NCBI GenBank assembly: GCA_963204705.1
Contig: CAUJHL010000038.1
Coordinates: 1-32,740, forward strand
DNA from: Pseudomonadota bacterium
Lineage (GTDB): Bacteria > Pseudomonadota > Gammaproteobacteria > Pseudomonadales > Moraxellaceae
DNA length: 32,740 nt
Direction of reading: 5' to 3'
A program made the translations under genes and the position numbers. This document shows, one piece after another, positions 9,628-18,580 of the stretch. The notes beneath the pieces are model-generated. The model made no database searches. It was not told the DNA's origin and saw nothing but the letters and a program-made list of their open reading frames with translations. How positions within the stretch are numbered: the stretch's first letter is position 1; each line of letters starts with the position of its first letter.

Positions 9628-9735
9628 AACTATCCCCGCACAGAGTGCTTTTAAAAAATCAACACAGTAAATCCAATCAGCCTGAGTCGCTCAGGGCTGG
9701 CCAGAACGTCCTCTTAGCCAGTATGCGCCACACAT

Positions 9736-9753
9736 GTTTCAGGCATCTGACAG
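9736..9753 (-). promoter_or_regulatory. Candidate Pho box upstream of ppk
   Basis: Minus strand CTGTCAG-ATGC-CTGAAAC against consensus CTGTCAT-N4-CTGTCAY; half-sites 11 nt apart, about 110 nt upstream of the ppk start. Confidence 0.3.
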
Positions 9754-9884
9754 CAGCATTCATGAAGCAAAAAATCACTTACAGATTAGCCCAGTAGACT
9801 CAGATCGAACAGCCCAATTTTCTTGAGTACTTGGTTTCGTTCTATTGTGCTAATTTTTTGGAAAAAGGATTTTTAAAGCAGAGT

Positions 9885-9936
9885 GTTGAAAGTACTTCCT
9901 GAAAGTGGTTGTTCAAAGGACTTGTTTAAGCAGCCT
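9885..9936. repeat. Degenerate 13-bp tandem repeat at the mtgA stop codon
   Basis: GTTGAAAGTACTT / CCTGAAAGTGGTT / GTTCAAAGGACTT / GTTTAAGCAGCCT; mtgA stop (CTA on + strand) at 9935-9937. Confidence 0.6.
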
Positions 9937-10684
9937 AAGGGCCTTGTGCTGGCATCAACGGAGTTTTCTCCATCGCAGGTAATTTTGCCAGCGGCATGTC
10001 CCGGCGAATGCGATTTAAATGCTTTTGAAATCGGGCGTCCTGTTGTGCTGAATAGTAAACAGGATTGGGCACCAGAGCAGCCAGCCAGGCCGCCTGTTCC
10101 ACCGTTAATTGTCTGGCGTGACACTGAAAATAGTGCTGTGCAGCCGCCTCGATCCCATACACACCTTCTCCAAACTCGATGGTGTTGAGATACACCTCCA
10201 GTATGCGCCGCTTGCTCCAGAGACGCTCGATCATCCAGGTGATGATGGCTTCTTCGGTTTTGCGCCAATAGGCTCGGGTGTTGGGAAGAAAGAGATTTTT
10301 GGCCAGCTGCTGGGTCAATGTAGAGCCGCCTGCCGTGACTTCACCGCGAGTGATATTGCGACCCATCGCTGCGCCCATCCCTTCCCAGTCAAACCCCCAG
10401 TGCTGGGTAAAACGGGCATCTTCTGCGACAATCAAGGCCTGACGTATGGGCGTACCCATGTCAGTGTCGTTAATCCAGTGATGCTGTAGGCTGACACTGG
10501 AATGCGCGCGCTGATAATCCCACATAAAACGGCTGGTCTGTACGGGGTAATATTTCCACCATACCAGCAGGCAAAACACCATCAACTGGATGACCAAAAA
10601 CACCGAAATGGCACTCAACACCAGTCCCACCAGTAGACGCTTTAACCAGAACACACTTTCCGCCCGTATTGCCCTGACATCCAC
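9935..10684 (-). CDS. mtgA: Monofunctional biosynthetic peptidoglycan transglycosylase
   Basis: GT51 motifs VAEDARFTQHWGFDWEGMGAAMGRN, GGSTLTQQLAKNLFLPNTRAYWRKTEEAIITWMIERLWSKRRILEVYLNTIEFGEGVYGIEAAAQHYF. Confidence 0.97.
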   Translation of the reverse strand: MDVRAIRAESVFWLKRLLVGLVLSAISVFLVIQLMVFCLLVWWKYYPVQTSRFMWDYQRAHSSVSLQHHWINDTDMGTPIRQALIVAEDARFTQHWGFDWEGMGAAMGRNITRGEVTAGGSTLTQQLAKNLFLPNTRAYWRKTEEAIITWMIERLWSKRRILEVYLNTIEFGEGVYGIEAAAQHYFQCHARQLTVEQAAWLAALVPNPVYYSAQQDARFQKHLNRIRRDMPLAKLPAMEKTPLMPAQGP

Positions 10685-10761
10685 TCCAGTATCCTCAGCC
10701 TTACCCCTCCCGGAAGTATACGGTATGCTAGTGCTCCAACAACGTTACTGAAGCGAATCCC

Positions 10762-11307
10762 TTGACGACTGTGCAGGCAAACAGCTTGACTGATACAAAA
10801 TCAGCTACACAGGCCGCTACAAAAGCAGCCAGGATAACCACACCTGAAAAAACCCCACCTGAAAAAACAGTGCACATCATTACGATTGGCACACTGGGTT
10901 GTCATTTGTGTGAGTTGCTGGAAGCCTTACAGGATCAGTTGGCGCTGGCCCGACCATTTCAGCGGCATACAGTAGATCTGGCTGACAGTTCGGCTGAGGT
11001 CATGGAGCGCTGGGCGACCCATATTCCACTGGTGTTGTTTACCACCGAGGATGATGTGCTAACGCATGAAAATACACAACATTGGGCAGAGCAAGACCTG
11101 ACGCTACGGGAGCCTCATTCGCGGCATCCTGAAGAGGCGATAGCCAGATTGCGTCCGAAAACTGCTCAGCAATCTTCCCAAGAAATTTCTTACCAAACTT
11201 GCCAACACACTTGCCAGCCAAATGATCACACCATAGCCCTGCAATGGCCATTGTCGCTGCAGGATCTGCTTGAGGCCTATGAGCGAACGCTTGTTGGTAA
11301 TGATTAA
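10762..11307 (+). CDS. Glutaredoxin/thioredoxin-fold protein (DUF836-like)
   Basis: TIGTLGCHLCELLEALQDQL (CxxC), HIPLVLF. Start TTG 10762 or GTG 10771. Poorly conserved-looking N-terminus and linker. Confidence 0.75.
   Translation: MTTVQANSLTDTKSATQAATKAARITTPEKTPPEKTVHIITIGTLGCHLCELLEALQDQLALARPFQRHTVDLADSSAEVMERWATHIPLVLFTTEDDVLTHENTQHWAEQDLTLREPHSRHPEEAIARLRPKTAQQSSQEISYQTCQHTCQPNDHTIALQWPLSLQDLLEAYERTLVGND
10840..10869. repeat. 15-bp in-frame tandem duplication (TPEKT/PPEKT)
   Basis: ACACCTGAAAAAACC / CCACCTGAAAAAACA, 13 of 15 identical. Confidence 0.75.
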
Positions 11308-11316
11308 GAGGGTTCT

Positions 11317-12093
11317 ATGGCACTGCGAATAATTCCTCCCAAACCGCATGCTTTCGTCACCACTTGGCTGGTGGGATTCACCATCCTGATCTGGCTGCTG
11401 CAAATCGTCTCAGGGGTCGATCTCTGGAATCCCACACCGCAGCAAATGCTGAACTGGGGCGCCAACTTTGCCCCGATCACCCTCGGAATGCGTGAGTATG
11501 ACCGGCTGCTCATCAATGTGTTCTTGCATGTCGGCCTGATTCACCTTGCGGTCAATATGGTTTCCTTGCTCAGTCTGGGATATTACGCCGAGCGATATTT
11601 TGGCCGACTCAGCTTTCTGACGCTGTATCTGCTGACAGGGCTGTGTGGCAGTCTGAGTAGCGCAACGCTGAGTATGCTGGCTGCCAGTCAGTCGGGTGTG
11701 TCTGCATCGGGACTGGCACCAGCGCCTGCGGTCAGTGCGGGAGCCTCGGGTGCGATCATGGGCATTGCTGGCGCGTTGTTGTGGGTGGCCTGGCGACCCG
11801 TGGCAGGGCTTTTGCCACAATATCGCCTAAATTTTCAAAGCTTTGCGACAGTGATCGTGTTGAATATTGGACTGGGTGTGGTGGTGTCCGGTATAGACAA
11901 TCGAGCGCATCTGGGCGGGCTAATCAGTGGCTTTGTGGGAGCCGGAATCTGGCATATCACTGCTACGCTACCACGAACGACTGCGCTGATTCTGCGTAGC
12001 CTGAGTGTGCTGGCTGCCCTGGCTGCCCTCACTGCCGTGTTGCTGTGGGCGACACCTGTCTCTTGCACGGTTTGGCCTATTTGTACCCATTAA
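11317..12093 (+). CDS. Rhomboid family intramembrane serine protease
   Basis: HLAVNM (HxxxN), catalytic GASGAIMG, NRAHLGGLISG; multiple TM segments. Confidence 0.92.
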   Translation: MALRIIPPKPHAFVTTWLVGFTILIWLLQIVSGVDLWNPTPQQMLNWGANFAPITLGMREYDRLLINVFLHVGLIHLAVNMVSLLSLGYYAERYFGRLSFLTLYLLTGLCGSLSSATLSMLAASQSGVSASGLAPAPAVSAGASGAIMGIAGALLWVAWRPVAGLLPQYRLNFQSFATVIVLNIGLGVVVSGIDNRAHLGGLISGFVGAGIWHITATLPRTTALILRSLSVLAALAALTAVLLWATPVSCTVWPICTH

Positions 12094-12394
12094 TCGACTT
12101 CTCGAGTTGGGCTAGTGGCTGAGTCATTGGCTACGCGAACTGTTATTTGCTGAGGCTTGCACCTTCACCGTCATTTTGCCGGCCTCACACTTTCATTACC
12201 TTTGGAATCCCGTTCTGAATCGAGCGTTTGCCCCAATCACTGCGGCTTTCGCCACGGAAAATCGCCATTTTTAGTGTAAACTCAGCGCCCTGTCTGAGCG
12301 TCCTTCACGTTTCCTAATGCTAAGGGAATGGATTGACCTCTCTTCTGTTTTGCAATTTATTCACTGTTTGTTTGTAAATTCAAGGAATTAGCCC

Positions 12395-13234
12395 ATGAAC
12401 CAAGCCCTTGCCTCGCTCATCGAACAGGCCTTTGACGATCGACTGCAGTTTTCACCAACCAATGCTCCAGCGGATGTCCGTCAGGCTGTCGAGCAAGTAT
12501 TGGCGGGGCTGGATAATGGCTCGCTGCGTGTCGCCCAAAAGGTGAATGGTAGCTGGCAGGTCAATCAGTGGATCAAAAAAGCAGTGCTGTTGTCATTTCG
12601 TTTAAATGACAATGTCCCACTGAATGGCAACGGCAGCATGACCGATACCCTGCAATTTTTTGACAAAGTGCCGACTAAATTTGCTGGCTGGACTGAACAG
12701 CAATTCCGTGAGGCTGGTGTGCGCGTGGTACCGCCTGCCGTAGCGCGCAAAGGCAGCTATGTGGCGCGTAACGTGGTTTTGATGCCGTCCTACGTCAATA
12801 TTGGTGCCTATGTTGATGAAGGCTCCATGGTGGATACCTGGGCGACCGTGGGCAGCTGTGCGCAAATCGGCAAAAACGTGCATTTGTCCGGTGGTGTGGG
12901 GATTGGGGGTGTGCTGGAGCCACTGCAGGCTAATCCAACGATTATTGAAGACAATTGCTTTATTGGTGCCCGCTCTGAAATCGTCGAAGGCGTGATTGTA
13001 GAAGAAGGTGCGGTCATTTCCATGGGCGTGTATATCGGGCAGTCTACCCGTATTTATGACCGTGAAACGGGTGAAATTCATTATGGCCGGGTGCCTGCTG
13101 GCTCCGTCGTGGTTCCGGGGAATTTGCCGAGTAAAGACGGTAAATACAGTTTGTATGCGGCGGTTATCGTGAAAAAAGTGGATGCTCAGACCCGTGCGAA
13201 AACCGGTCTGAATGAGTTACTGCGGGTGGATTGA
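12395..13234 (+). CDS. dapD: 2,3,4,5-tetrahydropyridine-2,6-dicarboxylate N-succinyltransferase
   Basis: Left-handed beta-helix hexapeptides: [100 protein letters not shown]. Confidence 0.98.
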   Translation: MNQALASLIEQAFDDRLQFSPTNAPADVRQAVEQVLAGLDNGSLRVAQKVNGSWQVNQWIKKAVLLSFRLNDNVPLNGNGSMTDTLQFFDKVPTKFAGWTEQQFREAGVRVVPPAVARKGSYVARNVVLMPSYVNIGAYVDEGSMVDTWATVGSCAQIGKNVHLSGGVGIGGVLEPLQANPTIIEDNCFIGARSEIVEGVIVEEGAVISMGVYIGQSTRIYDRETGEIHYGRVPAGSVVVPGNLPSKDGKYSLYAAVIVKKVDAQTRAKTGLNELLRVD

Positions 13235-13241
13235 GGCGGTT

Positions 13242-13955
13242 ATGACCTCCCCACTTCGCTCTGCCCTGATTCCTGTGTCCGACCCCGCGGCTGGCCTGCG
13301 CCTGACTGAAATTTTTTATTCGCTACAGGGTGAAGCGCTGAGCAGCGGCGCGCCGACTGTATTTGTACGGTTGACGGGTTGCCCGCTTCGCTGCACGTAT
13401 TGTGACACGACCTACTCCTTTGAGGGCGGGCAGCGCTGGTCGCTGGAGGATATCCTGACAGAAGTGCGTCGTTTTCCAGCGCAACACGTCTGCGTCACCG
13501 GAGGTGAGCCATTGGCACAGCCCAATTGCCTGCCTCTGCTATCGCGCCTGTGCGATGCGGGGTTTGCCGTGTCGCTGGAAACCTCGGGGGCGCTGGACAT
13601 TTCGCGTGTAGACGCGCGTGTCTCCATCGTGCTGGACCTAAAAACACCCGCTTCGGGTGAAGCGGAGCGCAATCTCTGGGCCAATCTTCCCCTGCTGCAA
13701 GCCAAGGATCAAATCAAATTTGTGATTGCGGATCGGGCGGATTATGAGTGGTCCCGGTCTCAGGTACAGACACGGCCTGAACTGAAGCAGGCCGGTGCGA
13801 TCTGGTTTTCCCCTGCGTTTGCCATCGAGCCCGGGCAAACCCTGTTGCCGACTCTGGCAACGGAGCTCGCGGAATGGATTTTGGCCGATGGTTTGCCGGT
13901 TCGGCTGCAATTGCAACTGCATAAGCTGCTCTGGCAGGATGCCAAAGGCAAATGA
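13242..13955 (+). CDS. queE: 7-carboxy-7-deazaguanine synthase (radical SAM)
   Basis: LRLTEIFYSLQGEALSSGAPTVFVRLTGCPLRCTYCDTTYSF (CxxxCxxC), VCVTGGEPLAQ; ATG at 13242 preferred over the track start 13212. Confidence 0.95.
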   Translation: MTSPLRSALIPVSDPAAGLRLTEIFYSLQGEALSSGAPTVFVRLTGCPLRCTYCDTTYSFEGGQRWSLEDILTEVRRFPAQHVCVTGGEPLAQPNCLPLLSRLCDAGFAVSLETSGALDISRVDARVSIVLDLKTPASGEAERNLWANLPLLQAKDQIKFVIADRADYEWSRSQVQTRPELKQAGAIWFSPAFAIEPGQTLLPTLATELAEWILADGLPVRLQLQLHKLLWQDAKGK

Positions 13956-14023
13956 CTGGCTGATCTTGATCATTTTTCCGGATTTATTCTGTTGTTTCTG
14001 GTTGATTTTTTGAGTGTTGTGCA

Positions 14024-14707
14024 ATGAAAACCCCTTCCCGTGCCGTCGTCTTATTGTCTGGTGGACTGGATTCTGCAACCTGTCTGGCATGGGCGCTCCA
14101 TCGCTACGATCAATGTGAAGCCCTGAGTTTCGCCTATGGCCAGCGTCATACCAGTGAGCTGGATGCTGCCAAACGATTGGCGGAAGCTGCGGGAGTTCCA
14201 CATCGCATCATTTCGATTGATATGCAAAGTCTTGGCGGCTCGGCGCTGACCGACCATTCCATCGCGGTTCCTGAAGAGCAGAGTCAGGGCATTCCGGTGA
14301 CCTATGTCCCTGCACGTAATACCATTTTTCTGTCGTATGCGCTTGCGGTGGCGGAAGTGACGAATAGCCAGGCGATTGTTATTGGTGTCAATGCCGTTGA
14401 TTATTCGGGCTATCCCGATTGCCGTCCTGAATACATTGAAGCCTTTGCCCAGCTTGCCCGTTTAGCGACCAAAGCAGGGGTGGAAGGCCAGCCGCTTAGC
14501 ATTGACACGCCCTTGCTGTGGCTGAGCAAGGCAGAAATCATTCAACTGGGTAATAGTCTGAACGTGGATTATTCCCTGACCGTTTCCTGTTATCAGGCCA
14601 ATGCTGAAGGTGAGGCGTGTGGCAAATGTGATAGCTGCCGCTTGCGGGCGCAGGGATTTGCAGATGCCGCCCTCCCCGACCCAACGCGCTATCGTCATGC
14701 CTCGTGA
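14024..14707 (+). CDS. queC: 7-cyano-7-deazaguanine synthase
   Basis: [82 protein letters not shown]. Confidence 0.98.
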   Translation: MKTPSRAVVLLSGGLDSATCLAWALHRYDQCEALSFAYGQRHTSELDAAKRLAEAAGVPHRIISIDMQSLGGSALTDHSIAVPEEQSQGIPVTYVPARNTIFLSYALAVAEVTNSQAIVIGVNAVDYSGYPDCRPEYIEAFAQLARLATKAGVEGQPLSIDTPLLWLSKAEIIQLGNSLNVDYSLTVSCYQANAEGEACGKCDSCRLRAQGFADAALPDPTRYRHAS

Positions 14708-14937
14708 GTTTTTTTGAATGCTGCAAGGAATAAGGTGACTGGCAATACGCATTTTCTCCCTTGTTTCTTCATAGTGGATTGTTAGACTCCGACTCTACTC
14801 AGTTTTCCCATGATTGACCGGCCACATGGGACTCCTGTATCACTGTGCAATGTCCTGTTTCCGTGGGTTTTCAACGCGGTTAAAGCACCGCATAATGGCC
14901 CTGAAACCAATGACTGCCTTGGGCAATGGGAATCTGA

Positions 14938-15342
14938 ATGAACTTTTTTTCTCGTAACGGCACAATCGCACTGCTTTCCCTGGCGACCATGGTCACTGCT
15001 GCTGGCTTGGCACACGCTGCTCCAAAGCAAGCCGCACCCGCGAATGTGGATATCAAAAGCATGATGATCAAAAACTGCGCCGATCAGGCTGTCAGTCTGA
15101 AAGTGCTAGACGCCAAATCTGCCAACAAGCTCTGTACCTGTAATATTTCTGTACAAGCGGATAAGCTCAGTCTGGGTGAATACTGGCAGATCAACAGCAT
15201 GGCCATGAGCGGTAAAGACCCACGTGGACTGCCTGCGCTGCAAAAAATCCAGCCGGATTTGGATAAATGCAAAGCGGGTATCACCCTGAATCCGCCGCAG
15301 ATGCCAGCTGCAGCAGCACCGGCTGCCGCGCCTAAAAAATAA
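14938..15342 (+). CDS. Small exported hypothetical protein with four cysteines
   Basis: Signal peptide MNFFSRNGTIALLSLATMVTAAGLAHA; mature Cys pattern KNCADQ...LCTCN...DKCK; Ala/Pro-rich tail; terminator downstream. Confidence 0.75.
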   Translation: MNFFSRNGTIALLSLATMVTAAGLAHAAPKQAAPANVDIKSMMIKNCADQAVSLKVLDAKSANKLCTCNISVQADKLSLGEYWQINSMAMSGKDPRGLPALQKIQPDLDKCKAGITLNPPQMPAAAAPAAAPKK

Positions 15343-15358
15343 TCCTGCTGAATAGTAG

Positions 15359-15389
15359 AAGGCTCATTTCGTAAATGGGCCTTTTTTTC
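15359..15389 (+). terminator. Rho-independent terminator
   Basis: AGGCTCATTT-cgt-AAATGGGCCT stem followed by TTTTTT. Confidence 0.85.
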
Positions 15390-15435
15390 GCCAGCGGTTT
15401 AAGATAACTCTTTTTATGCGGAACTAAGCAGAACT

Positions 15436-15942
15436 ATGGCTATGACAACAACGGACACCAGAGAGCTCTGGAATCGGGTGGAGCATTTTCCGCTGGCAAT
15501 TGCCGGAACAGCCGCAACCTCGCTGTCGGAACTGAAGAACGGCCATGACACGCTCTTGGTGTTTTGCTATCCCAAGGATGCCACCCCGGGCTGTACCACC
15601 GAAGTGCAAAATTTCAGGGATCATTACGCGGACTTTCGTGTGCTCAACTGCGCCGTCGTGGGGGTTTCCCGAGATTCAATAAAACGTCATCAGGCCTTTA
15701 TCGACGCCCAGCAACTGCCCTTTCCGCTGATCAGTGACCCGGATGAAACGCTGTGCCTGGCACTGGATGTCATGAAAGAAAAAATGATGTATGGCAAACA
15801 GGTTCGCGGTGTTGAGCGCAGCAGTTTTCTCTGGAGCCGGGACGGTAAATTGTTGGCTGAATGGCGTAAAGTCAAACCCGCCACCCACACTCAGGAAGTG
15901 TTGGCCTACCTCAGGGCACTCACGAACCGAGAAGCCGTTTGA
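15436..15942 (+). CDS. bcp: Thioredoxin-dependent thiol peroxidase Bcp (peroxiredoxin)
   Basis: LLVFCYPKDATPGCTTEVQNFRDHYADF, VVGVSRDSIKRHQAFI, MMYGKQVRGVERSSFL. Confidence 0.95.
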   Translation: MAMTTTDTRELWNRVEHFPLAIAGTAATSLSELKNGHDTLLVFCYPKDATPGCTTEVQNFRDHYADFRVLNCAVVGVSRDSIKRHQAFIDAQQLPFPLISDPDETLCLALDVMKEKMMYGKQVRGVERSSFLWSRDGKLLAEWRKVKPATHTQEVLAYLRALTNREAV

Positions 15943-15987
15943 CAGTATTTTTACTGTCGTTTTCATGATAATTTCTTGAGTTGATAC

Positions 15988-16018
15988 AAAAAAGGGAAGT
16001 CACAGCACTTCCCTTTTT
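15988..16018. terminator. Bidirectional terminator between bcp and yceI
   Basis: AAAAAAGGGAAGT-cacagc-ACTTCCCTTTTT; A-run and T-run on either side of the stem. Confidence 0.85.
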
Positions 16019-16060
16019 GCATTTAGCACCGAGACTAGCTAACGCTGCTGGCTCGTTAAA

Positions 16061-16732
16061 TTAACTCGCTGGACGAACCGTTTCCTGCGTTTTCAGCACT
16101 TGTGGGGTCTCTGTCTGAGCTGGCATGACGGCATTCAGTTCACCGTCAATCGTAACGGGGATCAGATCACCCACCATCGGGACATAGGCTTTCATCCCGA
16201 AATCACTGCGCTTCACCGTCGTCGTGGCCGTAAATCCAATGGTATCGACTTTGCTCATCGGGTTAGCCGCGCGTTTGTGCATGACCACATTCAGCGTGAC
16301 AGGTTTGGTCACGCCCAGTAGCGTCAGGTTGCCGGTGATTTTGCCTTTGGATTTGCCCTGCATTGTTACGCCAGTGCTGACAAATTGCATGGTGGGAAAA
16401 CTGGCTGTATTAAAAAATTCTGCCTTGCGCAAATGTTCCTCGCGTGCAGCCCAGCCAGTATCAATGCTGTCGGTTTTGATGGTGAAATTGACCGAGGTAT
16501 CTTTGGGATGAGCTGCATCGTAATTGACTTTGCCGTCAAACTCCTTGAACTCACCATAGATCGTTGAAAAGCCCATGTGATTCACCGTAAAGCCAATGCG
16601 TGCATGGGATTTGTCCAGATCCCATTGCTGGGCGTGTACGACGGAAAGGCTGCTGATCAACGTTGTCAGCATCAGAGTGCCGAGCAAGCGCGTGCCAGTG
16701 CGTTTACTGTGGTTGTTGATTCGATTGTTCAT
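16061..16732 (-). CDS. YceI family periplasmic protein
   Basis: WDLDKSHARIGFTVNHMGFSTIYGEFKEFDGKVNYD, GNLTLLGVTKPVTLNV; signal peptide; start placed at the RBS-preceded ATG (aaaggatatttcc ATG), shorter than the track ORF. Confidence 0.92.
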   Translation of the reverse strand: MNNRINNHSKRTGTRLLGTLMLTTLISSLSVVHAQQWDLDKSHARIGFTVNHMGFSTIYGEFKEFDGKVNYDAAHPKDTSVNFTIKTDSIDTGWAAREEHLRKAEFFNTASFPTMQFVSTGVTMQGKSKGKITGNLTLLGVTKPVTLNVVMHKRAANPMSKVDTIGFTATTTVKRSDFGMKAYVPMVGDLIPVTIDGELNAVMPAQTETPQVLKTQETVRPAS

Positions 16733-16838
16733 GGAAATATCCTTTTTTGGGGAAGTAACAGGGAGGGTATAAGGCGTTTGCTGTGCCGAATAATGGACGG
16801 TTTGCAAGTTTCGCAGGGTAAACAAGCGCTAGTTTAAA

Positions 16839-16885
16839 GGCGAAAAACCCTAGTTTTATAAAGCATAGGTTAAAACTGTATCGCC
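16839..16885. promoter_or_regulatory. Nested inverted repeat upstream of yceI
   Basis: GGCGA-N8-AGTTTTA-N12-TAAAACT-GTA-TCGCC. Confidence 0.4.
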
Positions 16886-17330
16886 CTTGGCCACTCATGC
16901 TTGATAATGTCCAGATGTTTTAGCCTGATTTTGCGCATTAATCGGCCTCGCTGATGTTTAGGTATGTTGTTGTTTTATTATGCGCTGCTAGGCAATTTAA
17001 TCGCTTGCGGGTGTGGTTTTCAGCTTTTTTACTCCTGGATATGGCGGCTCGTGTTGGCTCAACTCACGCTAGGTTTCGGGCATTCACGTTGCTGTTTGGT
17101 TTTTCTGAACAGGCTAACCTTGGACCTGACGCAATTTGGGGTCGGAAGTTTGGACAGGCCAACGCTGGGTAGGCCGTTTAACCACTGAGGCATTGACTTG
17201 TCTGACCATTACAGGGGTCATTGCTTGTACAGGCTGGATTGATTTGATAAAACCGCTTGTCAGGCCGGCATACACACTGCTTAATCCCTTTGACGTTATT
17301 TTTGCCTACTGCTGGGAGTAACTAGCTGAC

Positions 17331-18356
17331 ATGGTTGACCCTCAAGATAACTGGATCATCCCCGGCGCCTATGGCGTACTGTTGCTGGACGTGGTGGCGC
17401 GCTGGGGCATCAGTGAGCAAACCTTGCTGGGCGAATTTGGCCTGACCCGGGAGGCCTTGGCCAATCCCAGCGGCAAGATGAGCGTCAAAGTTGCCAATGA
17501 ATTGCTACGCTATGCCCATCACCTGACGGGCGAGCCCAGCCTTGCCTATCATCTGGGCACGCAGATGCGCATTTCAACGCACGGCTTTATTGGCTTTGCG
17601 ATCATGACGGCGGATACCGCCCGCGATGCCTTATTGCTGGCCTCCCGCTTCATCACCATCCGGATTTCCTACGGGCGTCTTACGCTGCTGGAAGGGCCTG
17701 AGGAGTCACTGATTTTATTTGAGTGTGACCTTAAGCTAGAGCCACTCCGAACAGAGATCATCCTTGCGCTGTGTATTGGCATTTTGTTCATGGGCGAAGT
17801 GCTGACTGGCGAACGCATGAATGCCAAAATTTCTTTTGATTTTCCCGAACCACCGGGTTTTCATCGTTTTCGTCAATTGCTGCATTTTGATCTGGAGTTT
17901 GATCAGCCTGTCATGCAGTCGCGATTTGATACCCGACTGCTCGATCTCAAACTGGTCAGTGCGGATCCGGTTGCGAGTCAGCTGGCCATGGCCCAGTGTG
18001 AAGCAGAATTATCCGCGCTGGGCGAACATACCCGTCTGGCCGCAAAAGTGCGTGATGTGCTGATCAGTGCCAAAGATGGCTATCCCGCGATGGAGCTGAT
18101 TGCCGACAGTTTGCATATGTCAGACCGAACGCTGAAACGCCAGCTGGCCGCTGAAGGCACCAGTTATACCGAAATTCTGGAAGAAGTCCGCCACCGTAAG
18201 GCGATTACCCTCCTGTCCCGCACCGATCTCACCCTTGAAAAAATCTCAGAACAGCTGGATTATTCTGATGTAGCCAATTTTACCCGTGCCTTTAAACGCT
18301 GGACTGGTCAGACCCCGGGACGCTGGCGTCGGGCACCCAAATTTTCCGGTCGTTAA
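17331..18356 (+). CDS. AraC-family transcriptional regulator (AraC_binding/OruR-type N-terminus)
   Basis: C-terminal HTH: MELIADSLHMSDRTLKRQLAAEGTSYTEILEEVRHRKAITLLSRTDLTLEKISEQLDYSDVANFTRAFKRWTGQTPGRWRR. Confidence 0.95.
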   Translation: MVDPQDNWIIPGAYGVLLLDVVARWGISEQTLLGEFGLTREALANPSGKMSVKVANELLRYAHHLTGEPSLAYHLGTQMRISTHGFIGFAIMTADTARDALLLASRFITIRISYGRLTLLEGPEESLILFECDLKLEPLRTEIILALCIGILFMGEVLTGERMNAKISFDFPEPPGFHRFRQLLHFDLEFDQPVMQSRFDTRLLDLKLVSADPVASQLAMAQCEAELSALGEHTRLAAKVRDVLISAKDGYPAMELIADSLHMSDRTLKRQLAAEGTSYTEILEEVRHRKAITLLSRTDLTLEKISEQLDYSDVANFTRAFKRWTGQTPGRWRRAPKFSGR

Positions 18357-18580
18357 GTTAGTATCGATGTCATATCACTCATCCTCACAATAAGGTCTAA
18401 AAAACATTGAACAGTTATGTTCATGAATTGCTACTTCCGACACACGAAAAAGACTATACTCCAGCACTCCGCCACGATCGTGACACTGTATACTGTCGTC
18501 GTTATGGAGAAGTACAGGTGCCAGCGTTTACCGCTAGTGCATGCTGTTCTAGCCGGTAATCATTCCTGGAAGGCCATCCC

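Noticed and set aside
16954-17321. Three overlapping short ORFs between yceI and the AraC gene
   Set aside because: Mutually overlapping, no good RBS, no recognisable protein; more likely intergenic.
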